Source of the DNA: Pseudomonas sp. KU26590
Lineage (GTDB): Bacteria > Pseudomonadota > Gammaproteobacteria > Pseudomonadales > Pseudomonadaceae
DNA: 64,000 nt
Direction of reading: 5' to 3'
NCBI RefSeq assembly: GCF_026153515.1
Contig: NZ_CP110644.1
Span: 5,273,501 to 5,337,500 of the forward strand
Part shown: piece after piece, positions 63,186-64,000 of the stretch
Layout of the letters: every line of letters begins with the position of its first letter
How positions within the stretch are numbered: position 1 is the stretch's first letter
Notes under the pieces: generated by a model
What the model was told of the DNA's origin: nothing
What the model saw: the letters and a program-made list of their open reading frames with translations, nothing else
The model's database searches: none
Position numbers and translations under genes: made by a program

Positions 63186-64000
63186 TCATTGTGAAGGCGA
63201 TGCGCCAATCAGGTTCAACACCGCCTCGGCGGCCTGATTGGAGGCATCGCGACGCAAGGTTCGGTGAATCGCGTCGAAGCCGGCCGTCTGTGCGTCACCG
63301 TTGTCCAGCAACGGCAACAGCGTCTGCGCCAGGGCCTCGGCGGTCGCGGCGTCCTGCAGAAGCTCCGGAACCAGCAAACGCTGGGCCAGCAGGTTCGGCA
63401 GCGACACGTACGGGCTCTTCACCATCCGCTTGAGTATCCAGTAAGTCAGTGGCGCCAGACGATAGGCAACCACCATCGGTCGTTTGTACAGCAGTGCTTC
63501 GAGGGTCGCGGTCCCGGAAGCAATCAGCACGGCATCGCACGCGGCCAGCGCCACGTGGGACTGGCCGTCGAGCAGCGTCAGCGGAAGATCGCGCCCCTGC
63601 AGCAATTGCTCGATCTGTTCACGGCGCTGAGGGCTGGCACAGGGCAGCACGAAACGGATGTCGGGACGCGCGGCCAGCAAACGCTCGGCCGCGTCGAAAA
63701 ACAGCGCACCGAGGCGGCCGACTTCGCCACCGCGACTGCCCGGCATCAACGCCACCACCGGGCCTTCGCCAAACCCAAGTTCAGCGCGCGCGGCCCGTTG
63801 ATCGGCCTGCAGTGGAATGGTGTCGGCCAACGGATGCCCGACAAAGCGCACCGGTACGCCCTGCTCCTCATAGAAACGGGCCTCGAACGGCAGCAAGGTC
63901 AGCATCAGGTCGCAACCTTCGCGGATCTTCAGGACACGCTTCTGCCGCCACGCCCACACGGACGGGCTGACGTAATGAACGGTCTTGATGCCGGCCTGAC
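63186..64000 (-). CDS. lpxB: LpxB, lipid-A-disaccharide synthase (N-terminus outside window)
   Basis: The C-terminal 271 residues of the glycosyltransferase that joins UDP-diacylglucosamine and lipid X in lipid A synthesis. The frame is open to the window end, which encodes [19 protein letters not shown]. Family segments follow: [59 protein letters not shown] and [14 protein letters not shown]. The first part of the protein and its start lie beyond 64000. Confidence 0.97.
   Translation of the reverse strand, partial: QAGIKTVHYVSPSVWAWRQKRVLKIREGCDLMLTLLPFEARFYEEQGVPVRFVGHPLADTIPLQADQRAARAELGFGEGPVVALMPGSRGGEVGRLGALFFDAAERLLAARPDIRFVLPCASPQRREQIEQLLQGRDLPLTLLDGQSHVALAACDAVLIASGTATLEALLYKRPMVVAYRLAPLTYWILKRMVKSPYVSLPNLLAQRLLVPELLQDAATAEALAQTLLPLLDNGDAQTAGFDAIHRTLRRDASNQAAEAVLNLIGASPSQ

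Overview
The window is chromosomal DNA of a Pseudomonas species, most likely from the fluorescens/syringae side of the genus. The evidence is the set and order of genes (tol-ruv, fpr/finR, dgkA-erdR, recX-recA-pncC, fdxA/rsmZ/rpoS-nlpD-pcm-surE-truD-ispF, ispD-ftsB-eno-kdsA-pyrG-tilS-accA-dnaE-rnhB-lpxB), protein sequences that match known Pseudomonas proteins almost end to end, and intergenic palindromic REP pairs of the type common in these genomes. It is almost entirely core genome. I see no insertion sequence, prophage, integron, CRISPR array or secretion or toxin island.

Layout. 1-4.1 kb (minus strand): start of tolA, then tolR, tolQ and ybgC (cell-envelope Tol-Pal machine), followed by ruvB, ruvA and ruvC (Holliday-junction processing). 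4.2-12.5 kb: yebC/pmpR, aspS, an orphan ribbon-helix-helix gene, a Dps ferritin, a membrane protein with a cold-shock domain, slyX, a HIT protein and an OprD-family porin with a long leader. 12.6-17.2 kb: proS, an unassigned lipoprotein, dinB and two tandem initiator-tRNA units, each with its own promoter and terminator. 17.4-21.4 kb: mprF and an acvB/virJ-type hydrolase, which together make and break down aminoacyl-phosphatidylglycerol. 21.4-29.2 kb: two REP pairs, kup, rimO, a GNAT acetyltransferase, an exported alpha/beta hydrolase, an RsuA/RluF-family protein that has lost its catalytic aspartate, a DUF1456 protein and trmO.

29.3-36.3 kb: fpr divergent from its LysR regulator finR, then dgkA, the response regulator erdR, an EamA transporter, a DTW-domain tRNA modification enzyme, a small secreted protein and a LOG-family protein. 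36.3-42.1 kb: recX, recA (with a LexA box), pncC, a 43-codon small ORF, mutS and fdxA. 42.1-47.8 kb: the regulatory RNA rsmZ with a GacA box about 180 nt upstream, then rpoS, nlpD, pcm, surE, truD and ispF. 47.9-50.9 kb: the glutathione-dependent formaldehyde pathway (fghA, frmA) with a divergent LysR gene. 51.0-64.0 kb: a long minus-strand block running from lpxB (cut by the window edge) through rnhB, dnaE, accA, tilS, pyrG, kdsA, eno, ftsB and ispD.

No wholly new multi-gene system is evident. The points that most deserve a second look are small: the apparently dead pseudouridine-synthase homologue, the small ORF between pncC and mutS, the doubled GacA-type palindromes upstream of rsmZ, a terminator whose U-tract runs directly into the ispF start codon, the membrane-tethered cold-shock domain, and the palindromic repeats. 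Start codons were moved inward from the longest ORF where family length and ribosome binding sites favoured it; those choices are stated per gene.
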